Notes: generated by a model from the letters alone, not told the origin. A DNA stretch of 10,000 bases from Asticcacaulis sp. (GCF_020217185.1 NZ_JAIWNX010000207.1:1-10000); one strand, 5' to 3'; counted from the stretch's first letter, positions 1 through 6,896 are shown. Made by a program: numbers and translations.

Positions 1-2
1 CG

Positions 3-92
3 CTCATCGGTGAGCGCCGCGCCCAGATCATCAAAATGGTCGAAGACGCCGCCGCCTCGCGCCCGTCGCTGAGCATCAACAAGGCGGCGTAA
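3..92 (+). CDS. 3' end of an unrecognised protein-coding gene
   Basis: An open frame enters from the left edge and ends at a TAA at 90-92. The visible C-terminal 29 residues begin LIGERRAQIIKMVEDAAASR and end INKAA. They are amphipathic and charged, as expected for a C-terminal helix. I do not recognise the family from so short a piece, and no terminator with a U-run follows directly. Codon use is GC-rich like the neighbouring genes, which favours a real gene end. The neighbouring minus-strand fragment (326-603) converges on it. Confidence 0.5.
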   Translation, partial: LIGERRAQIIKMVEDAAASRPSLSINKAA

Positions 93-183
93 GCGCCCCC
101 CCCAAACAACTCACTGCACTTTGCCCCTACTCTCTTCAACAGGGCGGGGGGCTGGGTGGCTATAGGCGGAGCACAAAGTGAAA

Positions 184-220
184 GAGCGCCCACCGTAAAT
201 TTGACATGCGGTGGACGCTC
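184..220. terminator. Hairpin, possible terminator of the decayed minus-strand gene
   Basis: Two 12-nt arms (184-195 and 209-220) pair at 11 of 12 positions around a 13-nt loop. Read on the minus strand, the hairpin is followed by a T-rich stretch (TTTCACTTTG), so it fits best as the old terminator of the minus-strand GH97 remnant that ends just before it. No T-run follows on the plus strand. It could instead be a repeat or mobile-element scar; only one copy is visible here. Confidence 0.4.
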
Positions 221-325
221 GATGGTAGGCGGTTCTGATCGGGGGGGACCGTAATCATGCAAAACCGCCGTCGGCAGGCCGGGCCCGGAACCCTGATCGC
301 CGTAGAACGTCATCATTCCGATCCC

Positions 326-603
326 AAGCCCTCCAATCGCAACACGGCCTTCGCCACTCTGGACGGGCGATGGGGCCAAAGTCAGCGTAAGGGATTGGAC
401 GCGATTGGTTTTGACCTCAGACGTCACAAGTTGCGTCGGGAACGTCCCATCCTACCACAGCCGGGCCTGACAGACGCCCTCTTTGAGGAAATCCAGCGGG
501 ACGCTTACGGTGCGGCCCTCTTTATTGCTCATGGCCCTATGTACCAGTTCTCCCCCTTGCGGCGGGCCGTGACCATGAACTGTCCGATTACGAAATTATC
601 TTG
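326..603 (-). pseudogene. Decayed C-terminal fragment of a GH97-type glycoside hydrolase
   Basis: Reading the minus strand from 603, one frame gives VIGQ followed by FMVTARRKGENWYIG (to about 535). After a one-base frame change near 533-535 (a lost base in a G run) it continues as MSNKEGRTVSVPLDFLKEG and then QARLW. A TAG at 454-452 interrupts the frame, which resumes as DG with a further LTLTLAPS around 390-368. This order (ARR-G--WY-GA, then R-----PL-FL--G, then a DG and a terminal L-LAP segment) matches the C-terminal beta-domain of GH97 alpha-glucosidase/alpha-galactosidase proteins as I remember them. Everything upstream of that domain, including the catalytic barrel, is absent, because the GH27 gene starts 25 bp away. 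The left limit is uncertain: the frame stays open past 326 but without recognisable family signal. The plus-strand open frame at 257-607 is the complement of this fragment and shows no family features. Confidence 0.65.
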
Positions 604-628
604 TTAAGCTGCCAACGGAGCGTGTGCA

Positions 629-2134
629 ATGCGCAAACGATTTTTAAGCCTGACGCTGGCGCTCAGCGTGCTGTTTCCGGCCTATGGCGCGAAGGCAAAA
701 CCACCAGAAGGTGGCTGGGTCTTTGACGGTTCCCCCGACTATCCTGACTTCACCCGTGTCGTCATCAATAGGACGAGCGGCACACTCAGCGGCGTCATTA
801 CCTCACGCTGGTATGGCGACCTGCCGATGCAGGATCTGCGGGCCGCAGGCGATACGCTCGTCTTCAAAATCAACAACGGCAATCCCCGCCTCACCCCTTC
901 GGATATTGTCATCACGGCGGACGACAAAGTCCTGCGCATGAAGGGAACCCTCTGGTATCAGAGCTTTGATATCACCGCGCACAAGGCCACAAAGACCGAA
1001 CTGAAAGCCCTCGATTTCCCCACCTATCCACTGCCGCCCTATCGGGTCGTCGCTCAAAAAGCGCTGGCCCTTACCCCGCCTATGGGCTGGAACTCTTGGA
1101 ACAGGTTCAACACAGAGATTGATGATAAGACCGTGCGCGAAATCGCCGATGCACTGGTTAGCAGCGGGCTGAAGGACGCCGGCTATGTCTATGTCAATAT
1201 TGATGACGGCTGGCAGGGGAAGCGTGATGCCAACGGCGTGCTGCAGCCCAATGCCAAGTTCCCCGACATGAAGGCCCTGGCCGACTACGTCCATTCCAAG
1301 GGGCTGAAAATCGGCATCTATTCTTCTCAGGGGCCGAAAACCTGCGGCGGTTTTGAAGGCTCTTACGGCCATGTCGAACAGGATGCGAAGACGTTTGCTG
1401 AATGGGGTATGGATTACCTGAAATACGATCTCTGCTCCGGTGAGGCCTTTTACCATACCCGGGAAACCGTCTACGCCTCCTATCAGCAGATGGGCGAAGC
1501 ACTGGCTGCAACCGGCCACGATATCGTCTTCAGCCTGTGTCAGTACGGGCGTTTCGATGTCGGATCATGGGGCAGAGATGTCGGCGGCCACCTGTGGCGC
1601 ACGACGGGCGATATTGAGGACAATTACGCACGTATGGCGTGGATCGGCTTTGATGCCAGCGGCAAACCCAATCATACCGGCCCCAATGGCTGGAACGATC
1701 CGGACATGCTCGAAGTCGGAAATGGTGGCATGACCACAGACGAATACAAAACCCACATGTCATTGTGGGCCTTGATGGCAGCGCCGCTCCTCCTTGGCAA
1801 TGACGTGCGGACCATGACGCCGGACACCGTGGCCATCCTGACCAACCGCGATGTCATCGCCGTCGATCAGGACACAGCCGGGGTGCAGGGCCTGCCGGTG
1901 AAAAAGGACGCAACGCACGAAATATGGACCAAGAAGCTAAGTGATGGCGCAACCGCCGTCGGGCTGTTCAACCGCTCTGATAAACCCATCACCATTACCG
2001 GATCGTGGAGTGAGATCGGCGTGGGTGGCGCCAAAGAGGTACGCGACCTCTGGGCACACACGCAGGCCCACGCCGAAACGGACTACAGCTACACTCTGCC
2101 CGCGCATGGCGCGGCTCTGCTGAAGGTCCACTGA
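629..2134 (+). CDS. Secreted GH27 alpha-galactosidase-family glycoside hydrolase
   Basis: Predicted retaining glycosidase removing terminal alpha-D-galactosyl residues (melibiase type) outside the cytoplasm. The 501-aa protein starts with a Sec signal peptide (residues 1 to about 23, cleavage near AYG-AKA). About 120 residues of beta-rich sequence follow, then the GH27 barrel beginning at LALTPPMGWNSWN (146-158). Visible family residues: D192/D193 in IDDGW, which bind the sugar hydroxyls; nucleophile D267 in YLKYDLC; acid/base D328 in WRTTGDIED; and C239/C269, a likely disulfide. From about residue 415 a C-terminal beta-domain completes the usual architecture. The Asp pair in IDDGW favours galactosidase over beta-L-arabinopyranosidase specificity. 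The loop at 302-306 reads SLCQYG, where classical enzymes carry CEWG, so exact specificity is open. GGAG at 617-620, 8 bases before the ATG, supports the start. The gene stands alone on its strand, converging on the S9 peptidase. Confidence 0.92.
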   Translation: MRKRFLSLTLALSVLFPAYGAKAKPPEGGWVFDGSPDYPDFTRVVINRTSGTLSGVITSRWYGDLPMQDLRAAGDTLVFKINNGNPRLTPSDIVITADDKVLRMKGTLWYQSFDITAHKATKTELKALDFPTYPLPPYRVVAQKALALTPPMGWNSWNRFNTEIDDKTVREIADALVSSGLKDAGYVYVNIDDGWQGKRDANGVLQPNAKFPDMKALADYVHSKGLKIGIYSSQGPKTCGGFEGSYGHVEQDAKTFAEWGMDYLKYDLCSGEAFYHTRETVYASYQQMGEALAATGHDIVFSLCQYGRFDVGSWGRDVGGHLWRTTGDIEDNYARMAWIGFDASGKPNHTGPNGWNDPDMLEVGNGGMTTDEYKTHMSLWALMAAPLLLGNDVRTMTPDTVAILTNRDVIAVDQDTAGVQGLPVKKDATHEIWTKKLSDGATAVGLFNRSDKPITITGSWSEIGVGGAKEVRDLWAHTQAHAETDYSYTLPAHGAALLKVH

Positions 2135-2144
2135 AAACGAAAGC

Positions 2145-2168
2145 GGCCCCTCATGACACCGAGGGGCC
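2145..2168. terminator. Hairpin terminator between convergent GH27 and S9 peptidase genes
   Basis: A perfect 8-bp stem (GGCCCCTC at 2145-2152 with GAGGGGCC at 2161-2168) encloses an 8-nt loop. It lies 11 bases after the GH27 stop and 29 bases after the peptidase stop. On the minus strand it is followed by GCTTTCGTTTTC, so it should work best for the peptidase operon. On the plus strand the trailing U-run is poor. Confidence 0.75.
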
Positions 2169-2196
2169 AGATACGATGCCTGCGCCTCTGCTGCGC

Positions 2197-4512
2197 CTAC
2201 TTCGCGTCAATCAGATGCTGATAGAAATAGCCGGTCAACCGGTTCCAGTAATAGGGCTGGTTCACATTGTGAGGTGTGTTGGGCAGGATAACCAGATCGT
2301 GCGGCTTGCCAGCCGCCGTCAGCGCCGCCGACAGACGCAAGGTGGCGGCCACCGGCACGTTATCATCGATGTCGCCATGAATCAGCATCAGATGGCCTTT
2401 CAGGTTGCTCGCCATCGAGATATTGGAGTTCTTCTCCCAGGTGGCGTCGTCGGCATTGCCCATGGTGGTTTCCGGCCACCACGCCTTATCCAGCCTCAGA
2501 TCGTGATTGCCTGAAGAGGCCACCCCAACCTTGTAAAAATCCGGACGTCTGAGAACGAAGCGGGCTGTGTCATAGCCGCCGGCCGAGCCACCATAGACAC
2601 CGACACGATCCAGATCGAAATAGGGGTATTTCGCCTTCATGGCCTTAAGAACATGGATATGGTCGTCAAGGCCGACCTCACCCAGATTCTGCCAGGCGGG
2701 CATGCGAAAGGCCTTGCCGCGCTGAGACGTGCCCGTCCCGTCAATGGTCACGACAATAGCCCCCAACTGCGCCAGGGCAGCGATGTTGGTGGGTACATTG
2801 CCGCCATAGGTTTCAGAAAAGCGGTGGGTCGTCGGGCCGGTATAGACATTTTCGATCACCGCATAGGATTTCGACGGATCAAAATGGGCCGGGCGATAGA
2901 TGGTGCCATAAAGCTTGGTCTTGCCGTCTTCGGCCGTCGTTTCAAACACTTCGGGCAGGGTGAAGCCCGCTGCCAGCAAGGCACTGTGATCTGCCCGGCC
3001 CAACTCAAGGACAATCACACCGTCAGACGACCGACGCAGAACGGTCCGTGGGGGCTCAGACGGGGTGGACATGCGATCGATGACCCACTGTCCGTCTTCG
3101 GAGACGGTTGTGTCGTGATCCAGCGGTTCCGGCGTCAGATTGGCGATCTTACCCTCAAGAGAGACCTTGTACAGGCTGCGGAAATAAGGGTTTATGCCCG
3201 TTTCCCGACCGATACCCGTGATCAGGATCGGCCCGCCCTTGGCCACATGCGAAATGCCGGTAACCTCCCACTCGCCCTTTGTCAGGGCCTTGCCGCCGGA
3301 AGGATTGTCACCGTCTTTGATGAAATAAAGTTGCGCCCAGTTGCTGCGCTCGGAAATGATCAAATAACCGCCCAGTTCGGGGGCTGCACGCATAGCCGTA
3401 GACGTCACATAGACGTTTGGCGACAGGGCCTCACGCACGCGCACCTGCGCCTTGCCCGTCACCGGGTCAGCTTCGTAGAGATTGACTTCGCTATAGCCGC
3501 GCGCCTGCCACTCATAAACAATCTTCCCGGCCTCGTTGAACCACAGGTTCGGGTCCCCCGGCCACAGCAAGGACTGCGCGGGCAGGTCCGGCAGGGTAAG
3601 AGCCGGCTTGCCCTCAAGAGCGGCGGCGATATCTACAACCACAGGACGAATCTGCGGCACCTCTGTGGCCCCGGCGTTTGGATAAACATAGCTGAAGGTA
3701 CGCGGGAAGCGGCTGCCCGGCGGATTGGGCTGTACCGCGTGCCAGATATAGCTCCCGTTGCGATCCAGACGATAGGTCAGAAGCCGTTTGGAATCGCCTG
3801 ACCACTGCACCGACACGCGCATGTCGGGCGTCTCAGAATTGGCGGCCACCATGTCACCCAGTTGCGGATAGTTCTGGCCATAGCGGCGATCATAAACACC
3901 ATCCGTGGTCAGGGCGGTCTCGCGGCCCGTCGCCACCTCAACCAGCCACAGATTGTAGTTGCGTGAAATGACCCGATACTTGCCATCAGGTGAAAGGACG
4001 CCCGTCTCTGCCGGGGCCTTCTCTGCGGCAGAAAGCTTGCCTGTGATCCGTTCATAACGCCATTCGCGACCGCCCGCATAAAAGGACAGGATGTCTTTGT
4101 CCCTGTCATATTGCGAGGGCGAAACCTCGAAGCCGCCGTCAGTCTTTAGACCCTGCGCCGCCAGAAGGGCTGTCAACGTGGATTCAGTGACCAGTTCGCT
4201 GACGCCCGACGTTTTCAGATCCACACGCCAGATGCGCCCTGCCCCTTTTGCGCCGGTGCGATAAACTACGCCCTGCCCGTCGCTCGTAAACTTTGCCCGC
4301 AGATCGAGGTCCGTGATCAGCGCGCGGACATTGGCCGCTGAAAACCGTTCCGCCTGAACGCGCACACTTGTAGGGACACCAAAGACCTCACTAACGGCCG
4401 CTGGGTCCGTAAGGGGGGATAGCGTCTGAGCAGAGGCCGCAACCGGCAAGGCAAAAGCACAAAGCGCCGCAACCGACGCAAAGGCGGTGAGGCGCGAAGA
4501 ACGCAAAGACAT
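2197..4512 (-). CDS. Periplasmic S9 family serine peptidase (DPP IV-like)
   Basis: A 771-aa prolyl-oligopeptidase-clan enzyme that probably cleaves short peptides in the periplasm. Signal peptide: residues 1-28, cleavage at ASA-Q. Residues about 60-520 form the beta-propeller-type N-terminal domain with repeated blade-like strands. Residues about 525-771 are the alpha/beta-hydrolase domain. Catalytic Ser643 lies in GGSAGG, Asp716 in HGDIDDNVP and His748 in NTPHN. Tyr557 in NVYTGP is the expected oxyanion-hole residue. The propeller position where DPP IV enzymes carry the YEE motif (binding the substrate N-terminus) reads DGVYDRRYGQNYP here (residues 204-216), so true dipeptidyl-peptidase specificity cannot be assumed. 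AAGGA at 4524-4520 lies 7 bases before the ATG. It is 24 bp downstream of the lectin gene on the same strand with no terminator between, so the two are probably co-transcribed. Confidence 0.92.
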   Translation of the reverse strand: MSLRSSRLTAFASVAALCAFALPVAASAQTLSPLTDPAAVSEVFGVPTSVRVQAERFSAANVRALITDLDLRAKFTSDGQGVVYRTGAKGAGRIWRVDLKTSGVSELVTESTLTALLAAQGLKTDGGFEVSPSQYDRDKDILSFYAGGREWRYERITGKLSAAEKAPAETGVLSPDGKYRVISRNYNLWLVEVATGRETALTTDGVYDRRYGQNYPQLGDMVAANSETPDMRVSVQWSGDSKRLLTYRLDRNGSYIWHAVQPNPPGSRFPRTFSYVYPNAGATEVPQIRPVVVDIAAALEGKPALTLPDLPAQSLLWPGDPNLWFNEAGKIVYEWQARGYSEVNLYEADPVTGKAQVRVREALSPNVYVTSTAMRAAPELGGYLIISERSNWAQLYFIKDGDNPSGGKALTKGEWEVTGISHVAKGGPILITGIGRETGINPYFRSLYKVSLEGKIANLTPEPLDHDTTVSEDGQWVIDRMSTPSEPPRTVLRRSSDGVIVLELGRADHSALLAAGFTLPEVFETTAEDGKTKLYGTIYRPAHFDPSKSYAVIENVYTGPTTHRFSETYGGNVPTNIAALAQLGAIVVTIDGTGTSQRGKAFRMPAWQNLGEVGLDDHIHVLKAMKAKYPYFDLDRVGVYGGSAGGYDTARFVLRRPDFYKVGVASSGNHDLRLDKAWWPETTMGNADDATWEKNSNISMASNLKGHLMLIHGDIDDNVPVAATLRLSAALTAAGKPHDLVILPNTPHNVNQPYYWNRLTGYFYQHLIDAK

Positions 4513-4536
4513 GAGTAATTCCTTAGACCATAGAAA

Positions 4537-5079
4537 TCATTCGACGATCGAAACGGTAACGGTTAGTTCGCCGGCATTATCGGCAAAGATATCGTCGTTC
4601 AGACCAAACTGCAGCTTTTCAGCGTTGGCCGGCACGGTGACCTCGAAGGCCTCACCTACCGAAAATGGCCGGGCAATCAGATGACCTTTGGCGTCGGTAA
4701 ACACCCCGATCAACGCATTGAGGTGGACGGGATAGGACGCCGGATCAATGAACCGCGCCGGAAAGATAGAACCCGATCCACCCACCTGATCGGTCGCAAT
4801 AAACGAGTCCTGACCGGCTGAGCCGAATTGCGGGCCACCGGGAATGGTCGAAGTGCCACCTATGGCCGTAATCCGCAGGGTTTGTCCGACCGCAAACTTC
4901 AGGCCCTTCACTTCGACCGGCTTTGTGCCGTCATTGCGACCGAAAGGGATGTTTGGATTTGCCTTCTGGCTCCAGGGCATGGACGTACCCGGCACCGTGA
5001 CAGTGACAGACTCTGCCGCCTCCGCCACCGGACATCCGAGCAGTGCGAAACCCGTGATCAGACCTACCCACCGCTCCAT
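4537..5079 (-). CDS. Secreted LecA/PA-IL-like galactose-binding lectin
   Basis: A 180-aa exported protein. Its N-terminus is a signal sequence: MERWVGLITGFALLGC could be a lipoprotein signal with Cys16 (though -2 is Leu, not ideal), or it could be cleaved at AEA-A near residue 21. The rest is beta-rich. From about residue 55 it resembles the PA-IL (LecA) fold: KGLKFAVGQTLRI matches the first strands, and LIGVFTDAKG, then FEVTVPANAEKLQFGLNDD and IFADNAGELTV (about 123-174), match the C-terminal half. In LecA the equivalent ND...NN segment binds Ca2+ and galactose. Here D162/D163 and D167/N168 are the candidate ligands, in a slightly shorter loop. The assignment rests on pattern memory, not a search. 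A galactose-binding role would fit the nearby GH27 gene. An AGGGGA-type ribosome site precedes the ATG by about 10 bases. First gene of the lectin-peptidase operon. Confidence 0.72.
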   Translation of the reverse strand: MERWVGLITGFALLGCPVAEAAESVTVTVPGTSMPWSQKANPNIPFGRNDGTKPVEVKGLKFAVGQTLRITAIGGTSTIPGGPQFGSAGQDSFIATDQVGGSGSIFPARFIDPASYPVHLNALIGVFTDAKGHLIARPFSVGEAFEVTVPANAEKLQFGLNDDIFADNAGELTVTVSIVE

Positions 5080-5165
5080 TATTACCCGTTCCCCTTCTTA
5101 ACCCGTAAGGCAGCCAAGCAAATGCCAACGAGAGGAGGCCATGAAACGGCTACGATGTCAAATAC

Positions 5166-5193
5166 GTTATACGATATACCGAGTGATTGACAG
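5166..5193 (-). promoter_or_regulatory. Candidate promoter of the lectin-peptidase operon
   Basis: On the minus strand CTGTCA (5193-5188) and TATAAC (5171-5166) are separated by 16 bp, giving a sigma70-like promoter with transcription starting near 5158 and a leader of about 80 nt before the lectin ATG. The -10 box is part of the repeated 14-bp element. The arrangement closely parallels that in front of the receptor gene, which raises confidence in both. An alternative reading puts a -35 at the TTGACA that follows the element, but no good -10 lies at the right distance. Confidence 0.4.
5167..5180 (-). promoter_or_regulatory. Repeated 14-bp operator-like element, copy 1
   Basis: GGTATATCGTATAA on the minus strand, identical to the copy at 9839-9852 in front of the TonB receptor gene. 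Its core TATA-N3-TATA is a short palindrome, as expected for a dimeric repressor or activator site. It sits between the divergent lectin and halogenase genes, overlapping the proposed lectin -10 box and lying just upstream of the halogenase -35. The regulator is not encoded in the window and I cannot name its family. Confidence 0.55.
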
Positions 5194-5216
5194 CGATGTA
5201 TACGAAGGCTCATAGT
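5187..5216 (+). promoter_or_regulatory. Candidate promoter of the halogenase gene
   Basis: A consensus -35 box TTGACA (5187-5192) is followed after 18 bp by CATAGT (5211-5216), a 4-of-6 match to TATAAT. Transcription would start near 5223, about 25 bases before the ATG at 5248. The spacer contains TGTATACGA (5197-5205). Its TATACG lies exactly 31 bp, about three helical turns, from the TATACG in the 14-bp element upstream, so one regulator could bind both. Confidence 0.45.
5197..5205 (+). promoter_or_regulatory. Possible second regulator half-site in the halogenase promoter
   Basis: TGTATACGA shares GTATACGA-like core sequence with the 14-bp element and lies between the proposed -35 and -10 boxes of the halogenase promoter, a classic repressor position. 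It is short, so chance is a real possibility. Confidence 0.3.
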
Positions 5217-5247
5217 AGGCAGGATCGATTGCGTCGGAAATAAACCC

Positions 5248-6765
5248 ATGAACGTCAAAGGCATATACAGGCTGGTTATTGTGGGCGGCGGAACAGCCGG
5301 CTGTATGGCCGCCGCGGCCCTACGGCGGAGCTTCCCTGCCCTGCCCTATACGGTGACTCTGGTCGAGTCGGACGAAATCGGAACGGTTGGCGTGGGCGAA
5401 GCAACAATCCCCCCCATGATCCAGTTCAACGAGATGCTGGGCCTTGACGAAAACGCCTTCATGAAGGCGGTCAACGGCACGTTCAAACTAGGCATTCGCT
5501 TTAAAGACTGGTCAGCACCGGGCAGTGACTATTTCCATCCATTCGGCGTCTATGGCGTCGATATGGGTGGGCTGAACTTCAACCACTACTGGATGCGCTA
5601 TCATAAGGCCGGCGGCTCCGCGGATTTTGGCCTGTTCAATCCTCAGACTCTGGCGGCGCGCGCCAACCGCTTCGGGCGCATGAAGGAGATCAGTCCCAAC
5701 GTCCCGGCCGTCAACTATGCCTTCCACTTCGACGCTTCGCTCTATGCACGCTATCTGCGTGATGTCTGCGTGCAACGGGGGGTGGTACGCAAAGAAGGCC
5801 GCATTACCGAGGTGCAGCAAAACCCGGACAATGGCGATGTCACCGCCGTTGTTCTGGCCAGCGGTGAGCGTATTGAGGGCGACCTGTTTATCGACTGCTC
5901 GGGCTTTCGCGGTCTGTTGATCGAGCAGACACTCAAAAGCGGTTATGAAGACTGGTCCAAATGGCTGCCGTGTAACCGAGCCGTGGCCGTTCCGTGCGAT
6001 AAGGTCGATCCGCTGACGCCCTATACCACATCCACGGCGCGCGAAGCCGGCTGGCAGTGGCGCATCCCCCTGCAACATCGCACCGGCAACGGCTATGTCT
6101 TCTGCGACAGCTATCTGAGCGAAGAAACGGCCTCGGAGCTACTGATGCAGCGCCTTGATGGCAAGGCGCAGGCCGAGCCGCGCGTGATCCGCTTCCAGAC
6201 CGGCCACCGAAAGCAGATGTGGAACCGCAACGTTATCGCCATGGGACTGGCCTCAGGCTTTCTTGAGCCGCTGGAATCGACCTCCATCTGGCTGGTGCAG
6301 GAAGCCATCGCGACGCTCCAGCTCTATTTCCCAAGAGGGACTATTACTGACAGCGCGCGGACCTCTTTCAATCGCGCCATGCTGGACGCCTATACCAATG
6401 TCAAAGACTTCCTGATCGCCCACTACAAGGTCACAACGCGCGAAGACACGCCCTTCTGGGCCTACTGCAAGCACATGGACATCCCCGACAGCCTGCAATT
6501 CCGCCTCGACAGCTTCAGGGAAAATAATCAGCCGCTCGTCCGCCCGCAGGACCTGTTCAAGGAAGCCAGCTGGTTTGCCGTGCTCGCCGGGCAGGGCCTG
6601 ATGCCGCAGTCCTATCACCCCGGCGCCGACCTGATGCCCGAGGACGAATTCCGCTGGCGGATGCAGAAGGTTCGTGAAGGTACGACCGGTCTGGTCAACA
6701 TGATGCCCGGACACGAAGCCTATATCGCAAAGACCTGCGCACCCCCTCACTTCATCAGCGTGTAG
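5248..6765 (+). CDS. FAD-dependent tryptophan-halogenase family protein
   Basis: A 505-aa flavin-dependent halogenase homologue, a family that chlorinates or brominates aromatic rings (indole/tryptophan) using FADH2 from a partner reductase. It has no signal peptide and is probably cytoplasmic. Visible hallmarks: FAD-binding VIVGGGTAG (10-18); GVGEATIPP (48-56); K80 in GTFKLGIRF, the equivalent of PrnA Lys79; the family signature WQWRIP (269-274); and E343 in LEPLESTSIW, the equivalent of PrnA Glu346. A complete active site suggests a working enzyme. Cys19 replaces the Trp usual after GGGTAG. No flavin reductase gene is in the window. This copy belongs by context to the receptor-linked halogenases of Caulobacterales and Xanthomonads (BrvH and Xcc enzymes are characterised relatives that accept free indole); natural substrates are unknown. 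GGA at 5236-5238 is a weak ribosome site. Length is normal for the family. Confidence 0.92.
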   Translation: MNVKGIYRLVIVGGGTAGCMAAAALRRSFPALPYTVTLVESDEIGTVGVGEATIPPMIQFNEMLGLDENAFMKAVNGTFKLGIRFKDWSAPGSDYFHPFGVYGVDMGGLNFNHYWMRYHKAGGSADFGLFNPQTLAARANRFGRMKEISPNVPAVNYAFHFDASLYARYLRDVCVQRGVVRKEGRITEVQQNPDNGDVTAVVLASGERIEGDLFIDCSGFRGLLIEQTLKSGYEDWSKWLPCNRAVAVPCDKVDPLTPYTTSTAREAGWQWRIPLQHRTGNGYVFCDSYLSEETASELLMQRLDGKAQAEPRVIRFQTGHRKQMWNRNVIAMGLASGFLEPLESTSIWLVQEAIATLQLYFPRGTITDSARTSFNRAMLDAYTNVKDFLIAHYKVTTREDTPFWAYCKHMDIPDSLQFRLDSFRENNQPLVRPQDLFKEASWFAVLAGQGLMPQSYHPGADLMPEDEFRWRMQKVREGTTGLVNMMPGHEAYIAKTCAPPHFISV

Positions 6766-6794
6766 AGCGTTAATCCCCACCTGTCGCTCAAAGG

Positions 6795-6826
6795 AAAACC
6801 CCCGCTGTCTCCAGCGGGGGTTTTTT
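6795..6826. terminator. Strong bidirectional intrinsic terminator
   Basis: A perfect 9-bp GC-rich stem (CCCCCGCTG at 6799-6807 with CAGCGGGGG at 6812-6820) has a TCTC loop, a run of six T on the plus side (6821-6826) and AAGGAAAA on the other side, which reads as TTTTCCTT on the minus strand. It lies between the convergent halogenase and receptor genes and should end transcription from both. Confidence 0.93.
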
Positions 6827-6896
6827 AGCATTCACCCGAGACTCGAAGGCGGGTTTCAATCCAATTGAACAAAACCCGGCTCAAGTCGGTTCCGGA

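Noticed and set aside
95..151. C-run (95-103) and G-run (141-151) that could pair as a terminator for the first gene
   Set aside because: The pairing is low-complexity with a long loop and no following T-run, so I could not support it as a terminator.
257..607. 116-aa plus-strand open frame before the GH27 gene
   Set aside because: It is rich in Arg/Pro with no domain features and lies opposite the GH97 remnant, whose recognisable family peptide is on the minus strand.
2653..3801. 382-aa plus-strand open frame
   Set aside because: It lies entirely within the S9 peptidase gene, which has an intact catalytic triad and signal peptide. The plus-strand product shows no family features and is Arg/His-rich, as is typical of an antisense frame.
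5141..5215. 24-codon plus-strand frame preceded by AGGAGG
   Set aside because: The ribosome site is only two bases from the ATG, the frame runs through the proposed regulatory elements and the -35/-10 region of the halogenase, and the peptide resembles nothing I know.
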